Positions 42,612-51,446 of a DNA stretch of 64,000 bases are shown one piece after another. The translations under genes and the position numbers were made by a program. The stretch's first letter is position 1. The number at the start of each line of letters is the position of its first letter. The notes below the pieces were generated by a model. That model saw only the letters and a list, made by a program, of their open reading frames with translations. It made no database searches and was not told where the DNA came from. This stretch comes from an uncultured Eubacteriales bacterium (GTDB lineage: Bacteria; Bacillota; Clostridia; Oscillospirales; CAG-272). Where the stretch lies: the NCBI GenBank assembly GCA_958352145.1, contig CATWNM010000006.1, forward strand, positions 1-64,000. The letters run 5' to 3'.

Positions 42612-44741
42612 TCAGTTAATCGTGCTGCCAGCGCTTTCCAGTACGGACGAAACGCGCGCGCGCAAAGACGCGAGCGCCTCGCCCGCGAGCGACGGATTGT
42701 CTGCCAGCAGTCGACTGGCGGCTTCGGAAGCCTCTTCAAAAAGCCGGCTGTCGTTGCAGAGCGCCGACATGCGAAACTGCTTTTCTTCTCCGCTCTGCCG
42801 CGCATCCGACGCGCAGAGAAGATCGCCCGGCCCGCGCATTTTCAAATCCTGCTCGGCAATGGCAAAGCCGTCGGTGCTCGAGCACAAAAAGCGCAGGCGC
42901 TCTCTTGCGCGCTCGGACTTGGAATCGGATACGAGGATACAATAGGACTTCCGTTTTCCTCGTCCGACCCGGCCGCGGAGCTGATGAATTTGAGACAAAC
43001 CGAAGCGTTCCGCATTTTCGATTATCATCAGCGCCGCGTTTGGAACGTCGACGCCCACCTCAATCACCGTAGTCGAAACCAAAATATGAATCTCTCCGGC
43101 GGCAAAGCGCGTCATAACCGCCTGCTTTTCGGCTGCGCGCAGCCGTCCGTGCATACAGGCAACCGTATACTGCGGAAAACGTGCGGCAAGCGTCTTCGCA
43201 TGTTCCACAGCGGAATGCACCGGCGCCTCCTCCGGCAAAGCGCCCCCGAACACGCCGACCATCTGCGCGCCGGCCTCAGCGTCGTCCTGCGGCTGCTCCA
43301 CGGCGGGACAGACGACGTATACCTGCCCGCCGTCCGCCACCTGCTTTTCGATAAACGCATTTAGACGCGCGCGATAGCGCTCGTCCACCAAAAAGGTCTC
43401 CACCGGCTTTCGTCCGGGCGGCAGCTCGTCCACACGCGAAATATCCAGATCTCCGTACAGCACCAGCGCAAGCGTACGCGGAATCGGCGTCGCGCTCATG
43501 ACCAGCATGTGCGCGCGGGGCGCGCGTTCCAGCAGCGCCGCCCGCTGGCGCACGCCGAAACGCTGCTGCTCATCCGCGATCACGAGGCCAAGCTGTGAAA
43601 AACGCACGTCTTCCTCAAGCAGCGCATGCGTGCCTACCACGATCTGAATCGTTCCGTCCGCGAGCGCTTCTTTCACGCGACGTTTTGCGGCGGCCGTCAT
43701 CCCGCCGGTGAGCTTTCCGCACACAAAACCAAACGGCGCAAACAGCATGGACAAGGTCGCATAATGCTGTTCAGCAAGAATCTCAGTCGGCGCAAGCATC
43801 GCCGCCTGCGCGCCGCTGCGCACGGCAAAAAAGAGCGCGGCCGCCGCGCAAACCGTTTTTCCGCTTCCGACATCGCCGACCACGATCCGCGACATGCGCG
43901 GCGCGTCTTCGCCCATACCGGCACAAAGATCCCCCGCAATTTCCGCAATTGTGCGCCGCTGCGCACCGGTGGGCGCAAACGGCAACGCTGCATAAAAGGG
44001 CGAAGGATCCGCATCGCGCATCCGGAGCGCATGCGCGCGCAGCCGCGAGCCGCGCTGCAGCCGCGCCGCGACCGCCGCCTCAAAAAGCTCGTCAAAGGCA
44101 ATCCGGCGCGCAGCGCGGTCCAGTGCGGCGAGGCTTTCCGGCATATGGATATTTTCCATTGCATAAACCGCGGCAGCCAGATTATACGACGCGCGAATTT
44201 CGGCGGGCAGCGGCTCAGGAATCTCATTTTTGCAGAGTTCCAGCGCTTTTCGCACACAATCGCGCAGGATCCGCTTGTTCAGCCCCGCCGCAAGGCGGTA
44301 TACCGGATACAATTCAGGCAGCGGCACGTTTTCAAAATACCGCTCCGCCGTAGGAGACGCGAGAGAGAACCTGCCCGCGCGCGCACACAGGCTCCCGTAA
44401 AAGCGATAGGTCTCGCCGACTTGAAATTTATCCTTGACATAGGGCTGATTGAAATAAGCGATCTCGGCCGAAGCGCTCGAGTCGAACGCGCGGAACCGAA
44501 CGATCGTCCGCCCGCCGGGCAGGCGCGCGCGGTTTGGCTGCGAAGCCACAGTCAAAATATAGGACTGAGGTTTCCCGGGCACGCCATCCGCCAGCGCCGT
44601 AACCACGCCTCGATTTTCATAGCGCGTCGGGAAATGCCGCAAAAGCTCGCCGAGCGTGCGGATCGACAGCTTTTCAAACGCCGCGGCCGTACGCACGCCG
44701 ACGCCGGACAACACCGACACCGGCTTTTCCAGATTTCCCAT
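42612..44741 (-). CDS. recG: ATP-dependent DNA helicase RecG
   Basis: The 709-residue enzyme reverses stalled forks and branch-migrates junctions. It has an N-terminal wedge domain (SGVGVRTAAAFEKLSIRTL), Walker A IVVGDVGSGKTVCAA, Walker B VIADEQQRFGV (Gln replaces the usual His), VMSATPIPRTLAL, VSTTVIEVGVDVPNA and QLRGRVGRG. I use the ATG at 44741 preceded by GAGAGGGAAG. It is 16 bases after a DHHW gene and probably shares its transcript. Confidence 0.95.
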   Translation of the reverse strand: MGNLEKPVSVLSGVGVRTAAAFEKLSIRTLGELLRHFPTRYENRGVVTALADGVPGKPQSYILTVASQPNRARLPGGRTIVRFRAFDSSASAEIAYFNQPYVKDKFQVGETYRFYGSLCARAGRFSLASPTAERYFENVPLPELYPVYRLAAGLNKRILRDCVRKALELCKNEIPEPLPAEIRASYNLAAAVYAMENIHMPESLAALDRAARRIAFDELFEAAVAARLQRGSRLRAHALRMRDADPSPFYAALPFAPTGAQRRTIAEIAGDLCAGMGEDAPRMSRIVVGDVGSGKTVCAAAALFFAVRSGAQAAMLAPTEILAEQHYATLSMLFAPFGFVCGKLTGGMTAAAKRRVKEALADGTIQIVVGTHALLEEDVRFSQLGLVIADEQQRFGVRQRAALLERAPRAHMLVMSATPIPRTLALVLYGDLDISRVDELPPGRKPVETFLVDERYRARLNAFIEKQVADGGQVYVVCPAVEQPQDDAEAGAQMVGVFGGALPEEAPVHSAVEHAKTLAARFPQYTVACMHGRLRAAEKQAVMTRFAAGEIHILVSTTVIEVGVDVPNAALMIIENAERFGLSQIHQLRGRVGRGKRKSYCILVSDSKSERARERLRFLCSSTDGFAIAEQDLKMRGPGDLLCASDARQSGEEKQFRMSALCNDSRLFEEASEAASRLLADNPSLAGEALASLRARVSSVLESAGSTIN

Positions 44742-44757
44742 CCGACTTCCCTCTCTT

Positions 44758-45816
44758 TCACATTTCCAATTTGCACAAAATCTCGCTCCCGGCCAGCGTG
44801 TCGATCCCAAACAAAAATAAAACCGCCGCATATTCGTTTTCCTCGGTCAGCGCCTGCACAGAAAGATCCGTATAACGCAGATCGACCAGATCCAGATCGA
44901 AGTGCCGTGCCAAAAAGGGCGCGACCGCGCTCGCGTAGCTGTCCCGCACGATCAAAAGCCGCGGGCGACTTTCCCCGCCGGTAATCTCCAGCCTGCCCGC
45001 GCTGCCGCCGAGGAATACCGAATATTTGTCGACGCCAAACAGCATTTCTTCAAAATACAGTCCTTGATGCGTGCTGCCGGTATCAAAATTTTTCACACAG
45101 AGCGCACTGTCCCCGCGATAGCGGTACAGCGCGATGGTATCCTTTGTCTCGACCAGCAAGCGGCGCGCGTCGCTCCCCGAAAAGGCACTGCTGACGACCG
45201 AAATCGAGAAATCCGACGCGCCAAAAGGCGTATAGCCAAGCGGCACTCCCAAAGCGGCATAGCAGTAGTATGCGCCGAGCGAGGTCAGGTGCCGGTCCCC
45301 GCGATAATAAATATATTTGCCGATCCCCCCCGCATAGCGCAGCGCCGGAAACACATCCACTTTTGTCAAGTTGCTCTGCCGGAAAATTTCCACCAGTTCT
45401 TCTCGCTCCGAGGCGTAAAAGCGGGGCGTATACTCCGTCAGAATATCCAGCTTGCTGCCGGCCAGCAGCGTATACACGGGCAGCGCAGACCGGGCTTCGA
45501 AAGCCGAAATCGCCCGGAGGTTTTCTGAGAGCGTCTCCGCGCAAGCCACTTCCTCGGAAAAAAGGACGCCGCCGCGCCCGAAAAACGCGCCGCCGTATTC
45601 GTTTTTTCCGAGCAGAAGCTCCGCGTCCCGATTAAATCGCAAAAGCGCGCACCGCAAAGGAAGCCGGCCGCAAAGCCACCCATCCAGGCTTTCAGACGCA
45701 GACGCGCGCGGCGCGCGGTCCTCCTCCGACAGCCGCTCGGGCGCCAGGCCAAAAAGCGCGCAGAAAAACAAGCACAGCGAGAGGCAAAGACTCACCAGAG
45801 AAAACGCCTTATCCAT
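44758..45816 (-). CDS. DHHW-like O-acetylation accessory protein (second pair)
   Basis: This 352-residue protein has an N-terminal signal or anchor (FSLVSLCLSLCLFFCALFGL) and a divergent SGNH/DHHW domain. It contains YYRGDRHLTSLGAYYCY, where the motif is GDRH, and RPRLLIVRDSYASAVAPFLA with the likely nucleophile Ser. It sits 12 bases after an MBOAT gene, mirroring the pair at 27243-29735, but is only distantly similar to it, so the two pairs may modify different polymers. GGAGG precedes the ATG. Confidence 0.8.
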   Translation of the reverse strand: MDKAFSLVSLCLSLCLFFCALFGLAPERLSEEDRAPRASASESLDGWLCGRLPLRCALLRFNRDAELLLGKNEYGGAFFGRGGVLFSEEVACAETLSENLRAISAFEARSALPVYTLLAGSKLDILTEYTPRFYASEREELVEIFRQSNLTKVDVFPALRYAGGIGKYIYYRGDRHLTSLGAYYCYAALGVPLGYTPFGASDFSISVVSSAFSGSDARRLLVETKDTIALYRYRGDSALCVKNFDTGSTHQGLYFEEMLFGVDKYSVFLGGSAGRLEITGGESRPRLLIVRDSYASAVAPFLARHFDLDLVDLRYTDLSVQALTEENEYAAVLFLFGIDTLAGSEILCKLEM

Positions 45817-45828
45817 GTTCCCGCCTCC

Positions 45829-47091
45829 TTAAAAAGCCGCGTACCAAAACGGCGCACCGCCGCCTGCGGCCATACAGGAAAGCGCGAGTATGTAAGCTGC
45901 GGCGCAGAGAAAATAGAGGGGCAGCCGCACATGTTTCCGCCACAACCGCTCACCGGCATTCCGGACAAGCGGCGTTGCCAGTACGCTGCAAAGCAGGAAA
46001 AACGGCAGCAGCCGGTACAAATCATACAAGTCCGCCCGGCAATACAGCAGCGTGCCGCCGCCGCAGAACAGCCGCTGGGCAAACGAAGCCGCAAAGCGAA
46101 CGCTTGGCGAGAAGAAAAAAATCCAGCCGAGCGAAACGAGTAAAAAGGTTCCAAGCCGACCGATCGAAAACGTTTTCGGAAGAACAAACTTTTCCAGCGC
46201 GGTCAGCGCAAAGCAATACAGTCCCCATAGAAGAAAGCAAAGCGTCGCTCCATGAAAGAGGGCGGCAAAAAGCCAAACTGCGGCAAGCGCGAAAAGCTGC
46301 CGAGGCAGGCCGCGCGCGCTGCCGCCGAGCGGAATATACATATAATCTCGAAACCAGCGTCCAAGAGAAATATGCCACCGCCCAAAGAACGCGCAGACCG
46401 AGCGCGAAATATACGGATACGAAAAGTTTTCCGCCAATGAAAAGCCGAAAATACCGGCGCTTCCAAGCGCCATATCGCTGTATCCGGAAAAATCAAAATA
46501 AACATACAGCGTATACGCAAACAGCGCCATCACAGCGGAAAGGCAGGTCGAACCGTCCAAAAAGTCCCGGTGCAAAAGAAGCAGCGCATCGGCGAAAAAA
46601 AGTTTTTTTACAAGGCCGGCGCAAAAACGCAAAATACCGCCTGCAATGCGTGAAAAATCCGGCTGCGCGGGCAGACACAGCGCAGGGTACATCTCAGCGT
46701 AGCGCGTGACCGGCCCCATAGCCGCCGCGGGAAAAAAGAGCAGATAAGCAAAGATCCGAACAGGGCTGCGCTCCCCTGTGCTATCCGCCAAAAAAGAGAT
46801 CGCCCGAAAAAAGAAAAAGGAAATGCCAAGCGGCAAAAAGCCAGCCGACTTGCAAAGGCAAAACAGCGCGGCCAAAACGGCAATACCAACCGCCGGACGA
46901 AAGCGCGACAAAATGCAAACCAACGCGCAGCAAAGGGGCAGTGCAAAAAACCATTTTCCGGCAGCGAAATAATAAAATAACAAATTGAAAACGCAAAGCG
47001 CAATATTTCTCAGCCGAAAGGGTATACTATAATATACGGAAGCGCTCACGGGCAAAAACGCGAGCAGAAAAAAGGGCGAATAGAAAGTCAC
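45829..47091 (-). CDS. MBOAT O-acyltransferase (second pair)
   Basis: The 420-residue polytopic membrane protein starts at a GTG (TFYSPFFLLAFLPVSASVYY) and has AAAMGPVTRYAEMY, YVYFDFSGYSDMALG and the catalytic His in FAALFHGATLCFLLWG. It is shorter than the first MBOAT (461) and has more Cys. It probably supplies acetyl groups to the DHHW partner downstream. Confidence 0.88.
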   Translation of the reverse strand: MTFYSPFFLLAFLPVSASVYYSIPFRLRNIALCVFNLLFYYFAAGKWFFALPLCCALVCILSRFRPAVGIAVLAALFCLCKSAGFLPLGISFFFFRAISFLADSTGERSPVRIFAYLLFFPAAAMGPVTRYAEMYPALCLPAQPDFSRIAGGILRFCAGLVKKLFFADALLLLHRDFLDGSTCLSAVMALFAYTLYVYFDFSGYSDMALGSAGIFGFSLAENFSYPYISRSVCAFFGRWHISLGRWFRDYMYIPLGGSARGLPRQLFALAAVWLFAALFHGATLCFLLWGLYCFALTALEKFVLPKTFSIGRLGTFLLVSLGWIFFFSPSVRFAASFAQRLFCGGGTLLYCRADLYDLYRLLPFFLLCSVLATPLVRNAGERLWRKHVRLPLYFLCAAAYILALSCMAAGGGAPFWYAAF

Positions 47092-47154
47092 CGTTTCTCT
47101 CCCTAAATTTTTTAATCATTCAATAAATTCCGTATAGTATATATATTCAGTTCT

Positions 47155-47160
47155 ATTATA
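47155..47160 (-). promoter_or_regulatory. -10 box of the second MBOAT operon
   Basis: TATAAT on the leftward strand, 63 bases before the GTG start; the -35 box 17 bases upstream (TTTCCA) is weak. It diverges from the plus-strand promoter at 47211. Confidence 0.55.
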
Positions 47161-47210
47161 CACGATTCCTTTCAAAATGGAAACACTTTTTTATTTTTTG
47201 AGAAAACATC

Positions 47211-47239
47211 TTGCAAAGAAAAACACACGGCTGTATAAT
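47211..47239 (+). promoter_or_regulatory. Promoter of the 79-residue protein and sulfatase genes
   Basis: TTGCAA (47211-47216) and TATAAT (47234-47239) with a 17-base spacer, 23 bases before the ATG. Confidence 0.75.
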
Positions 47240-47262
47240 AAATTTGATCAGGAGGAATTTTC

Positions 47263-47502
47263 ATGAACAGGAAAATAACTGTCGCTTGGGTCAAGGCAAA
47301 ACGCCTGAAAAGAAAAATCTCCGGCATGCTGAACCGCCGTTTTGACATCTCGATCTCGCTCGGACGCAGAAAAAATCCCGCAAACCCGATCCTGTCCGTC
47401 CGCCTGCAAGGAGAAATTCCAAAAGAGCTTGTGGCTTTTTTCGCCCTGCTCGGCGTGACCTCGTTTTTTTGCGCCTTGGTTAAACTTTTGCGCAGACTCT
47501 AA
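47263..47502 (+). CDS. Small basic membrane protein of unknown function
   Basis: The 79-residue protein is basic in its first half (RKITVAWVKAKRLKRKIS) and has one C-terminal membrane segment (LVAFFALLGVTSFFCALVKLL). AGGAGGAATTTTC precedes the ATG and a consensus promoter lies just upstream. It is 90 bases before the sulfatase gene. No family recognised. Confidence 0.7.
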   Translation: MNRKITVAWVKAKRLKRKISGMLNRRFDISISLGRRKNPANPILSVRLQGEIPKELVAFFALLGVTSFFCALVKLLRRL

Positions 47503-47592
47503 CCGGCAGTCCATGCAAAAGATCTTTTCGCTTTCGGCAAGCTCATGAAAAAGTCCTTCTCTGTACATTATTTATATTCAGGAGGAACCATC

Positions 47593-49071
47593 ATGGAACA
47601 GGACGCAAAGCCAAATATATTATGGCTTTGTACAGACCAACAGCGATTCGACACGCTCGGATGCTACGGAAACAAATTTGTGCACACGCCAAATCTTGAC
47701 CGTCTGGCAGCCTCCGGCGTGCGCTTTGCCAACGCGTATGCGCAGAATCCGGTATGCACACCGAGCCGCGCTTCATTTCTAACCGGGCGGTATCCTCACA
47801 TCTGCCGCGCGCGGCAGAACGGCGTGGACATTCCCGAAAGCGAAACGCTCGTCACGCGTCTTCTGCATGACGCAGGTTACATAGGCGGACTGTCCGGCAA
47901 GCTACACCTCTCCACCTGCAACTACTCCGTATGCAAAATTTCCGAGCGCCGGATCAACGACGGATACGATTACTTTGCATGGAGCCACGGGCACGGGCCG
48001 CAGCACGACTGGCCGATGCACGCGTACATCATGTGGCTGAAAAGCCAGGGTATAGAATATGCCAATCCCCGGAAAGAAGACTGCAAATATGTTCGCACCG
48101 GCATGCCCGCCGAATATCACCAGACCAAATGGTGCGCGGACCGCGCGATTGAATTTATTGACAACGTAAAAGATTTCGGGCAGCCCTGGTTCTTCTCGTT
48201 CAACTGCTTCGACCCGCACCATGCTTTCGATCCCCCGCCGGAATATCTGGAGCGCTATATGCCCATTCTAGACGAAATTCCGCTGCCCAACTACGTCGAG
48301 GGCGAACTCGACGACAAATCACCGTTCCAGCGCAGAGACCATGTCGGCGCCTACGGAGTCAAGGGGAGCTTTGCGTATGACAAGATGACCGCGCGCGATC
48401 ACCGCTTGATTCGAGCCGCATACTGGGCGATGTGCGACTTTATCGACGTACAGGTCGGCCGGATGCTTGATTATCTGGAACAGTCCGGGCAGCTTGAAAA
48501 CACGATCATTCTTTTCCACTCGGATCACGGCGAAAATCTGGGCGACCACGGCATGTATCTGAAAGGTCCGTACTTCTATGAGAACTGTGTGCACGTCCCG
48601 CTGATCGTTTCCTGGAAAGATAAATTCCTCAGCGGCGTCACAAGCGACGCGCTGGTGGAACTGACCGATCTTGCGCCCACGCTGCTCGAGGCCTGCGGTC
48701 TGCCGCAGGAGAAGGGCATGCAGGGACGCTCGCTCTATGATCTTTTGACCGGTAAAGCGCCGCTTGACGTCTTCCGCGATAACGTATATTCCGAATTTTG
48801 TAAGTTTATAGAGAACGCGGCGCCGGACGAATTTTGCACTATGATCCGCGAGGGCAATTATAAGCTGACAAAAATCCATTACGTTCCGGATAAACTGAAC
48901 GAGCATCCCTGCGCGGGAGAATTGTACGACCTCGCGGCGGATCCGACGGAAACTCATAATCTCTATAACGACCCGTCTAAAGCGGAAATCAAACTGCATC
49001 TGCTGGAATTGATGTGCGACCGTATCGCGATGACCTGCGATCCCATCCCGTTCAACAAAGCGCCATGGTAA
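47593..49071 (+). CDS. Sulfatase, Cys type
   Basis: The 492-residue protein has the sulfatase signature CTPSRASFLTGRYPH with Cys55 as the residue converted to formylglycine, ILWLCTDQQRFDTLGCYG at the start, and the metal site FHSDHGENLGDHGMYLKG. No signal peptide is seen, so it is probably cytoplasmic. It may remove sulfate from host glycans or could be a phosphonate or choline-type relative. Cys-type enzymes need the radical SAM anSME, which is not in this window. AGGAGGAACC precedes the ATG at 47593. Confidence 0.9.
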   Translation: MEQDAKPNILWLCTDQQRFDTLGCYGNKFVHTPNLDRLAASGVRFANAYAQNPVCTPSRASFLTGRYPHICRARQNGVDIPESETLVTRLLHDAGYIGGLSGKLHLSTCNYSVCKISERRINDGYDYFAWSHGHGPQHDWPMHAYIMWLKSQGIEYANPRKEDCKYVRTGMPAEYHQTKWCADRAIEFIDNVKDFGQPWFFSFNCFDPHHAFDPPPEYLERYMPILDEIPLPNYVEGELDDKSPFQRRDHVGAYGVKGSFAYDKMTARDHRLIRAAYWAMCDFIDVQVGRMLDYLEQSGQLENTIILFHSDHGENLGDHGMYLKGPYFYENCVHVPLIVSWKDKFLSGVTSDALVELTDLAPTLLEACGLPQEKGMQGRSLYDLLTGKAPLDVFRDNVYSEFCKFIENAAPDEFCTMIREGNYKLTKIHYVPDKLNEHPCAGELYDLAADPTETHNLYNDPSKAEIKLHLLELMCDRIAMTCDPIPFNKAPW

Positions 49072-49148
49072 GTGCTGGGTGTAAAAGCTGATGCATCCAG
49101 TCATGTTCAATATGAAATTATATACTTAGTAAACCGTCTTGCAAACGT

Positions 49149-49180
49149 CAAATGAGCGCTCAAAAATGAGCGCTCATTTG
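49149..49180 (+). terminator. Terminator-like hairpin after the sulfatase gene
   Basis: CAAATGAGCGCTCA and TGAGCGCTCATTTG form a perfect 14-bp stem with a 4-base loop (AAAA), 78 bases after the stop. Confidence 0.75.
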
Positions 49181-49269
49181 AGTCTATCGACAACCAAAGA
49201 TTTTCTGGCAGAAAGAGTTTGGTGCGCTCGCGCCGCGCGCCGCTGTGCGATACTTGCAAAATCCAAATG

Positions 49270-49310
49270 CGCATCCAGAGCGGCGCATGTCCGCTCTGGA
49301 TGCCTTTTTT
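49270..49310 (+). terminator. Strong rightward terminator
   Basis: GCATCCAGAGCGG and CCGCTCTGGATGC form a 13-bp stem followed by CTTTTTT. Bases 49072-49457 otherwise hold only this, the preceding hairpin and a likely promoter, TTGCAT and TATTCT with a TGC extension (about 49377-49407). Confidence 0.85.
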
Positions 49311-49457
49311 ACCGAATTGCCTGTTTCCTGCAGAAAAGGCCCCGCTGCCATCCGATGCGCAAAATGCCGTTTGGTCTTGCATAGGCAGACCACACTGTGC
49401 TATTCTTTTTACATGCCTGCCGGTAAGGCAAATAAACAGCGCAAAAAGGTGTATACA

Positions 49458-50255
49458 GTGAAAGAGCAAACCGAAAAAACTAACCGCAGAGTCGAAACGC
49501 CCGAAGCGTACAAAGCGCGCAGATACGCGCAAAGACGCGCATGGGCCAAGGCAAATCCCGAAAAAACGCGAAGCTACGGCAGAAAGCATTACAAGAAAAA
49601 CGCCGCCAAGCGTATTGCCAGCAGTATCGCTTACTATCAATCGCACAAGGCAGAAAGAGCCGCCTATTCAAAGGAATACTATCGCCGAAAAAAGGAAGAA
49701 GACCCGCTCTTCTTCAAACGGAACAGCGAACGTGCAAAAGAACGCAAAAGAATATGGAGAGCTAGACAAAAAGCGCTGCACCCCTATCGTCCGCCAAGAC
49801 CGAAACGCTCCGAACTCGAGATCAAGATACGCCATTGCTTCCGTACGCTGAACCAGTACGTCTTTGCCGCTATGGGACGCGACAGAGCCGCCTGCGGAGA
49901 ACGCGTAGACGACTATATGAAAAGATACCCGTTTGAACAATATGCGGAGCGCGTCATACGGGTAAAAATAGCACGATTCGGCGTCTGTCGGCACAACGGC
50001 GAATACGACGACTGCTATGACGCGGGCATGCTTGCGTATCTTTACACCATGCACCGGTGCGCCGCTTTGAACTGCGACTATGTGATACCATATCTTCTCA
50101 AAATGATCCGCATTTACATCCTCTGCGCGCTGGTCATCTACCATGATTCGCACAATTTCTGCCGTATCAACAACCTAAAGCAACTGCGCATCGATAAGGA
50201 CGGCGCACAGCGGTATATAGGAGAAGCCGCGGATATCCCGGACGGCCTCTCTTAG
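49458..50255 (+). CDS. Very basic protein of unknown function with Tyr/Lys-rich repeats
   Basis: About 265 residues from a GTG at 49458 behind AAAAGGTG; an ATG at 49413 is an alternative. Residues 15-110 repeat a pattern of aromatic and basic residues (ARRYAQRRAWAKANPEKTR, KHYKKNAAKRIASSIAYY, AAYSKEYYRRKKEEDP), as in some phage DNA-binding proteins. The second half is neutral with several Cys and His (GVCRHNGEYDDCYDAG, YHDSHNFCRINN) that could bind metal. No family recognised; a nucleic-acid-binding role is inferred from charge. Confidence 0.6.
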   Translation: MKEQTEKTNRRVETPEAYKARRYAQRRAWAKANPEKTRSYGRKHYKKNAAKRIASSIAYYQSHKAERAAYSKEYYRRKKEEDPLFFKRNSERAKERKRIWRARQKALHPYRPPRPKRSELEIKIRHCFRTLNQYVFAAMGRDRAACGERVDDYMKRYPFEQYAERVIRVKIARFGVCRHNGEYDDCYDAGMLAYLYTMHRCAALNCDYVIPYLLKMIRIYILCALVIYHDSHNFCRINNLKQLRIDKDGAQRYIGEAADIPDGLS

Positions 50256-50414
50256 CTTGTTGCTCACTGTCTTTCAAAACGAAACTTGAACAGGTTTTTT
50301 TCTACGCGATTTTAAGCTGTTTTTTATGCTGCTTCCCGCGTGACAGCACTCTGCAAAAACTGCGCTCCCACGATCAGCGCCGCCTCGGAAAGTTGTAAAG
50401 ACCGCTTTTATCTT

Positions 50415-50522
50415 TCAACACTTGCGGGATTTAGATTCCATAAGCGAACGATAAGCTTCCCCCCTTTTTGTACGATTTGAGAGAGGCACCGGGCTCATTT
50501 TATAAAATCCCATCTTTTTCAT
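50415..50522 (-). CDS. Possible 35-residue basic peptide
   Basis: A short frame reads MKKMGFYKMSPVPLSNRTKRG, then EAYRSLMESKSRKC. AAAGG lies just before it, at good spacing for the second ATG (50513). TTGACA (50561-50566) lies 17 bases from a poor -10 (TAGAAG). It is in the gene-free stretch 50256-50963. It could be chance; no homologue is known to me. Confidence 0.25.
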   Translation of the reverse strand: MKKMGFYKMSPVPLSNRTKRGEAYRSLMESKSRKC

Positions 50523-50734
50523 CCTTTCGATGGTGCTCTTCTATCGCAGACGCCTGAGCTTGTCAAGTGATATTGGTTCATTTGTGAAAATTGATTTAAC
50601 CTGCTTTTTAAACAAAGACTAAGCGGAGCAAACCACCGCGCCTGCATCAAAAATCAAAAGACTGAAACCGCCCGTATTCCAAGCGATTCCAGCCTTTTGT
50701 TCAAAATTTTAACCCCGCCAAGCCGTGTACACTC

Positions 50735-50940
50735 CAAAAGAAAACCCTGCTCAAGCAAGGCGGGTTCCGCAGCTCCGCTTCGCGCTTCCAACATCCGCGG
50801 CGGTCAAATTGCCGCGCGCGGGAGGCCTGCAATTCCGACAGAGAGATTTAGGATCCCTTTTATTCACTGTAGGTTCCGATATGGTCGTGTATCACGCACT
50901 GGGCAGGAAAATTTCCTACATCGACAGTATATGCAGCGAA
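50735..50940 (-). ncRNA. Candidate structured RNA ending in a terminator
   Basis: Leftward from DUF1292 lies about 200 bases without a gene but with many complementary segments, a TATACT about 50927-50932, and a final stem (AACCCGCCTTGCT with AGCAGGGTT, 50743-50766) followed by TTCTTTT. Size, isolated position and a G-rich interior containing GGAACCTACAGTG suggest a 6S-like or other regulatory RNA. It could also be just the 3' untranslated region of DUF1292. Not matched to a family. Confidence 0.3.
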
Positions 50941-50963
50941 CGCATGTCTATGCATGTAAAATT

Positions 50964-51272
50964 TTACGCTTCGCCGTCGTTCCCATCATTGGTATCATTT
51001 TCATCATAATCGACCGTGTCAAACAATTCGTCTTCAAAATAATCCGCCACACGGTCAAATTCGTCGTCATCATCGATCGTCACCAGCGTCTCCTCACCCG
51101 TTTCATCGAGTTCGAGACGCAGAATCACATATTCGTCGGCGCCTTCCTCAACAGGAACAAGCGCAAGATAGGTTTTGCCCTCAAACTCGCAGGAGCCGAT
51201 CAGTTCAAACTCGCTCTCCTTGCCCGTCTCGTCCGTCAGGGTATAAATATCGCCGTCGTAGATCTCATCCAT
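50964..51272 (-). CDS. DUF1292 protein
   Basis: The 102-residue, very acidic protein has the DUF1292 pattern: DGDIYTLTDETGKESEFELIG, YLALVPVEEG, then EYVILRLELDETGEETLVTI. The Asp/Glu-rich tail (DDDDEFDRVADYFEDELFD) is typical. Members are common in Firmicutes, often near alaS/ruvX; function unknown. AAAGGACGG precedes the ATG at 51272. Confidence 0.9.
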   Translation of the reverse strand: MDEIYDGDIYTLTDETGKESEFELIGSCEFEGKTYLALVPVEEGADEYVILRLELDETGEETLVTIDDDDEFDRVADYFEDELFDTVDYDENDTNDGNDGEA

Positions 51273-51446
51273 ACTCAAAACCGTCCTTTCGGTATTTCTG
51301 CTTTTATTGTATCAGGACGTCCCCTGCATGTCAAGCGGTTGTAAAAAAAACCATTCGACAAAAGAAAATTTTGCGAAAACCACGCCACGCGCGCAATGCG
51401 TCCACGCCCGGCAAAACCGTATGGCGCGGCGCTTTTTAAAAAAAGT

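Noticed and set aside
43626..44984. 452-codon frame antisense to recG
   Set aside because: Shadow of recG; no motif and an Arg content far above normal proteins.
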